The notes under the pieces are model-generated. The model was not told the origin of the DNA. It made no database searches and was given only the letters and a program-made list of their open reading frames with translations. A program made the position numbers and the translations under genes. DNA of 8,339 nt, from assembly GCA_017609945.1 (NCBI GenBank), contig JAFCCZ010000043.1, positions 1-8,339 of the forward strand. The letters are read 5' to 3'. The stretch is from Candidatus Iainarchaeum sp. GTDB taxonomy: Archaea > Iainarchaeota > Iainarchaeia > Iainarchaeales > GCA-2688035. Below are positions 6,327 to 8,339 of this stretch, piece after piece (the first letter of the stretch is position 1; each line of letters opens with the position of its first letter).

Positions 6327-6849
6327 AACGAGTTCTGCGCCTTGACCTCTTTTTGCCAAAAGAATATATTTCTGTTTCTTTCCTCCAGCCAACAGGCTTC
6401 AGCGCGCCATCTCTCACAAGCTTGTCAACCATTCTTCGCCCTGGCTTGGTTGGCCTGAAAAGCTTTATCCTTGCATTTTTGCCGGCTTTCCTACGCATCC
6501 ACCAAAAAAGGCTTCGGAGAGGGCTTTCACCACGTTTCCTTGTAAACTTTATTGTAAGCCCGGCTCTTGTCTTGCTATGAAACTCAACAACAGACTTCCC
6601 ATCCTTACCTGTCTTAATGTGATAATAAAGAACGCTCATTGGTTCCTTATTTGCCAGAACAACAAGCAAGTGGTTGTAGGGCCTGTTTTTTAGAGTAAAC
6701 CGTCTTTTTGAAACGGGGGTCACGCTTCCAATTGTTACCAGACTGGCCTCAAAAATTCGCTTTTTCTCGGCTTCACTTGCGTCGAATTCCTTTTCGGCGG
6801 GGGTTCTCCAGGTTGAAACGTCAACAAACTCAAACTCCACTTCAGGCAT
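6325..6849 (-). CDS. Basic protein of unknown function
   Basis: This 174-residue protein starts at ATG 6849. I do not recognise a family. Residues 1-35 are acidic (MPEVEFEFVD...DASEAEKKR). The middle (38-103) alternates hydrophobic and charged residues and looks strand-rich, with 'HLLVVLANKEPMSVLYYHI' at 60-78. From about residue 100 it is strongly basic, with a tryptophan pair (W116-W117), and it ends in GKKRSRRRTR. 'RPTKPGRRMVDKLVRDGALKPVG' (132-154) resembles the helix-plus-wing end of a winged-helix domain, but this is only an impression. The acidic head and basic tail suggest a nucleic-acid-binding or ribosome-associated protein. It starts seven bases after the thyX stop and is probably co-transcribed with thyX. 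A TATA-like TTATAA at 6871-6876 may give it its own promoter. Confidence 0.65.
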   Translation of the reverse strand: MPEVEFEFVDVSTWRTPAEKEFDASEAEKKRIFEASLVTIGSVTPVSKRRFTLKNRPYNHLLVVLANKEPMSVLYYHIKTGKDGKSVVEFHSKTRAGLTIKFTRKRGESPLRSLFWWMRRKAGKNARIKLFRPTKPGRRMVDKLVRDGALKPVGWRKETEIYSFGKKRSRRRTR

Positions 6850-6856
6850 AGAAAAA

Positions 6857-7579
6857 TCAGCTGTCTTCCTTTATAACGTCCTTTCTGAGCGGATACCTGC
6901 CGCAGGTTTCCTTCTCGTCGCAGTAGCCAAGCCTTGTGCACTTTGCGTCAGTGCTTGAAAAAAGCTCTGGGGCGATCTCTCTGCACTTTTTGAGCATTTC
7001 GTTGGCAAGGGCTCGAATTTCCCACTGCGCGCGGACGCAGAGCCTGTGCTCGAAGAAATTGTAGAGCGAGCGGGTGTTCATTGTGACAAGGATCCTGGTT
7101 TCGCAGGCATTTGGAAGAAGAAAGCGCGCGTCCTCCGCAGGCACAATCTTCAGCATTTCATCGTAGGCCACGCGATCAGCCTCAATTGCCTTGAGGAATT
7201 TCTCATAAGCCTCTTTTTTGGCCCTTATTTTGGGCGGAACAATAAAGTTGAAGCCCCCCTCCTTAACGTACCGCTGGGACTGCTGTGAGTAGGAGGCAAT
7301 CCTGTGCCTCACTAGCTGGTGAGAGCAGGCCCGGGAAATTCCCTCAATTGCAAAGGTAAAGGAAGCGTGCTCCAGGGGGGAAAGGTGGCCTGCCTCCGCA
7401 AGGTGCTTTATCAGCTTTTTAGCGTAATCCGGAGAAACCTTTTTTTTGAGCTCTTCAACGTCAACCCCTGCATAGCACATATGGGCAGCGGTAGCCGCAG
7501 TAATCGCTGGTTCCGGAGTAAAGGAAATAAGTTCAACTTTTAGCTTGGCCTCTCCCAACAAAACCACCAGTAAAATCAT
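6857..7579 (-). CDS. thyX: Flavin-dependent thymidylate synthase
   Basis: ThyX methylates dUMP to dTMP using methylene-tetrahydrofolate, FAD and NADPH, replacing ThyA. The diagnostic RHRX7S motif is present as RHRIASYSQQS (91-101), followed by QR. Other family landmarks are HLSPLEHASFTF (65-76) and the nucleotide-binding region 'NTRSLYNFFEHRLCVRAQWEIR' (168-189). A C-terminal cysteine-rich end (C214, C220, C226 and CGRYPLRKD) is seen in many homologues. At 240 residues the length is normal for the family. The ATG at 7579 gives a hydrophobic, atypical N-terminus (MILLVVLLGEAKLKVELISF). Relatives usually begin close to 'KVELISF', so the true start may be a GTG at 7567 or a TTG at 7561 or 7558. 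The downstream gene follows after seven bases. The divergent neighbour is a transglutaminase-like gene. Confidence 0.95.
   Translation of the reverse strand: MILLVVLLGEAKLKVELISFTPEPAITAATAAHMCYAGVDVEELKKKVSPDYAKKLIKHLAEAGHLSPLEHASFTFAIEGISRACSHQLVRHRIASYSQQSQRYVKEGGFNFIVPPKIRAKKEAYEKFLKAIEADRVAYDEMLKIVPAEDARFLLPNACETRILVTMNTRSLYNFFEHRLCVRAQWEIRALANEMLKKCREIAPELFSSTDAKCTRLGYCDEKETCGRYPLRKDVIKEDS
6870..6876 (-). promoter_or_regulatory. Possible internal TATA-like box for the basic-protein gene
   Basis: The minus strand reads TTATAAA, centred about 24 bases upstream of ATG 6849 and inside the last codons of thyX. No good ribosome binding site precedes that ATG, so a leaderless secondary transcript is possible. 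The spacing is slightly short and chance occurrence cannot be excluded. Confidence 0.25.
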
Positions 7580-7585
7580 GCAGGG

Positions 7586-7597
7586 ATTTAATTAAAT
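7586..7597. promoter_or_regulatory. Palindromic TATA-like element between thyX and the divergent gene
   Basis: ATTTAATTAAAT is a perfect 12-base palindrome. Its centre is about 29.5 bases before ATG 7621 on the plus strand, which fits a leaderless start for the transglutaminase-like gene. On the minus strand the same distance reaches about 7562, near the alternative thyX starts GTG 7567 and TTG 7561, and well past ATG 7579. It may therefore serve as the TATA box in both directions. Confidence 0.45.
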
Positions 7598-7620
7598 GCC
7601 TTTCTTTGGACAATTGTACT

Positions 7621-8280
7621 ATGGGAAAGCCGCCAAGGCGCAAGAGAACAGATCCTAGGAGATCGGTTAGAAAGGCCACAAAAAAACCAGTGCACGTTCC
7701 CCCAGAAAAGCTTTCGCCGCTTGGAAGGCACCAGGTTGGGGTAACGGCAAAGGTAAAGCGGTATGTTGCCAAATTTGAAGCAGCAACCCCCTTGGAGCGA
7801 GTTAAAAGGATTGTTGCAGACATAACCAGCTTTACAAAAGTTGAACTGCCGGTTCAAGAAGCTGAAGAGCATTGGGCAAGAAGGAGCGCGGAGAGAATTA
7901 TTGAAACAAGAAGCGTTGTTGTTGCAAGGCAGCCTGTTCCGGACGGCGCGCCGGAAATAAGCGGTTGCACAGACCACGCCAGCGCAATATGCGCTTCGAT
8001 CAGGGCGATTGGATTGCCTGCAAGCTTTGTTAGAATGGGAAACCACAGCCACGTAAAGTTTGTTTACAAGGGGGAAGTTTACATTGCAGACCCAGGCAAG
8101 GACCGCAAGGCGACAGTGCGGAAAATGAATGTTGCAGACGAAAGGAATGAGGCAGGCTGGAAAAAAAAGGGGACTTTTGCTGAGGGCGCAAGCCCGGCGG
8201 AAATAGGGCTTGAGACAGTGGCAGACTTCTACAAATACAGCCCGGTAAAAGTAATGCGGCCTGAAAGAAGGGAAATCTGA
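7621..8280 (+). CDS. Transglutaminase-like (papain-fold) protein with basic N-terminal tail
   Basis: This 219-residue protein starts at ATG 7621, placed at leaderless distance from the upstream TATA-like element. An in-frame TTG at 7606 is a weaker option. Residues 1-47 are very basic (PPRRKRTDPRRSVRK...) and probably disordered. The catalytic-domain signature of the transglutaminase-like superfamily is clear. C116 lies in SGCTDHASAICASIRAIGLP, the usual cysteine-bearing helix followed by 'aiGlPa'. H144 lies in NHSHVKFVYKGE, and D157 lies in VYIADPG, giving the Cys-His-Asp triad in order. In archaea and bacteria this fold includes proteases, peptide N-glycanases and amidases as well as cross-linking enzymes, so the substrate is unknown. 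There is no signal peptide or membrane segment, so it is cytosolic, and the basic tail suggests a nucleic-acid or ribosome association. The next gene starts five bases after its stop. Confidence 0.8.
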   Translation: MGKPPRRKRTDPRRSVRKATKKPVHVPPEKLSPLGRHQVGVTAKVKRYVAKFEAATPLERVKRIVADITSFTKVELPVQEAEEHWARRSAERIIETRSVVVARQPVPDGAPEISGCTDHASAICASIRAIGLPASFVRMGNHSHVKFVYKGEVYIADPGKDRKATVRKMNVADERNEAGWKKKGTFAEGASPAEIGLETVADFYKYSPVKVMRPERREI

Positions 8281-8285
8281 TTAAT

Positions 8286-8339
8286 ATGAAAGTAAGAGCA
8301 ATTATTTTTGATGCCGGTGGAGTGATACAGGACGGCAGC
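8286..8339 (+). CDS. HAD-superfamily hydrolase, N-terminal fragment (continues beyond window)
   Basis: Only 18 codons are present, from ATG 8286: MKVRAIIFDAGGVIQDGS. A hydrophobic strand ending in the nucleophile D9 followed by AGGVI matches motif I of the haloacid dehalogenase superfamily (the FDxGGV-type variant, where Gly replaces the usual second aspartate). Such proteins are mostly phosphatases acting on small phosphorylated metabolites. The substrate cannot be told from this fragment. The five-base gap from the preceding stop suggests co-transcription with the transglutaminase-like gene. Confidence 0.75.
   Translation, partial: MKVRAIIFDAGGVIQDGS

Overview
The window looks like chromosomal DNA from an archaeon, most likely a small-genome lineage of the DPANN type. 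The phylum is an inference and has not been tested. The support is as follows. TATA-like boxes sit about 25-30 bases upstream of several start codons that have no ribosome binding site, which is the pattern of leaderless archaeal transcripts. Two tandem genes belong to the archaeal KaiC/RAD55-type RecA superfamily. A Cas4/RecB-like nuclease, a flavin-dependent thymidylate synthase (ThyX) and a pyruvate phosphate dikinase are also present. Genes are tightly packed: no stretch longer than about 100 bases lacks a gene. No rRNA, tRNA, CRISPR array, insertion sequence or phage gene was seen.

Left part (1-2354). The 3' end of a KaiC-like ATPase gene is followed after one base by a second RecA-fold gene whose P-loop appears to be lost. 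This gene abuts, with no intergenic base, a convergent gene for a 429-residue coiled-coil protein. A short perfect hairpin covers the point where the two ends meet.

Middle part (2355-3568). A 33-bp divergent promoter region separates the coiled-coil gene from a two-gene rightward unit. That unit encodes a Cas4-like PD-(D/E)XK nuclease with four Fe-S-type cysteines and a small, very basic protein with a glycine-rich hydrophobic centre. It ends at a hairpin shared with the 3' end of ppdK.

Right part (3569-8339). Three leftward genes follow: ppdK, which has its own TATA-like box and a strong Shine-Dalgarno sequence before a TTG start; a basic protein of unknown function; and thyX. A short palindromic AT-rich element lies between thyX and a rightward pair, a transglutaminase-like protein and the first 18 codons of a HAD-family hydrolase. 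That element could serve as a TATA box in both directions.

Functionally the genes are a mix: central carbon metabolism (PPDK), dTMP synthesis (ThyX), probable DNA processing (Cas4-like nuclease), probable signalling (KaiC-like pair) and several unknowns. I see no clear multi-gene defence or mobile system. The least explained items are the KaiC-like pair with one degenerate member, the compact divergent promoters, and the hairpins placed over stop codons at three gene ends.
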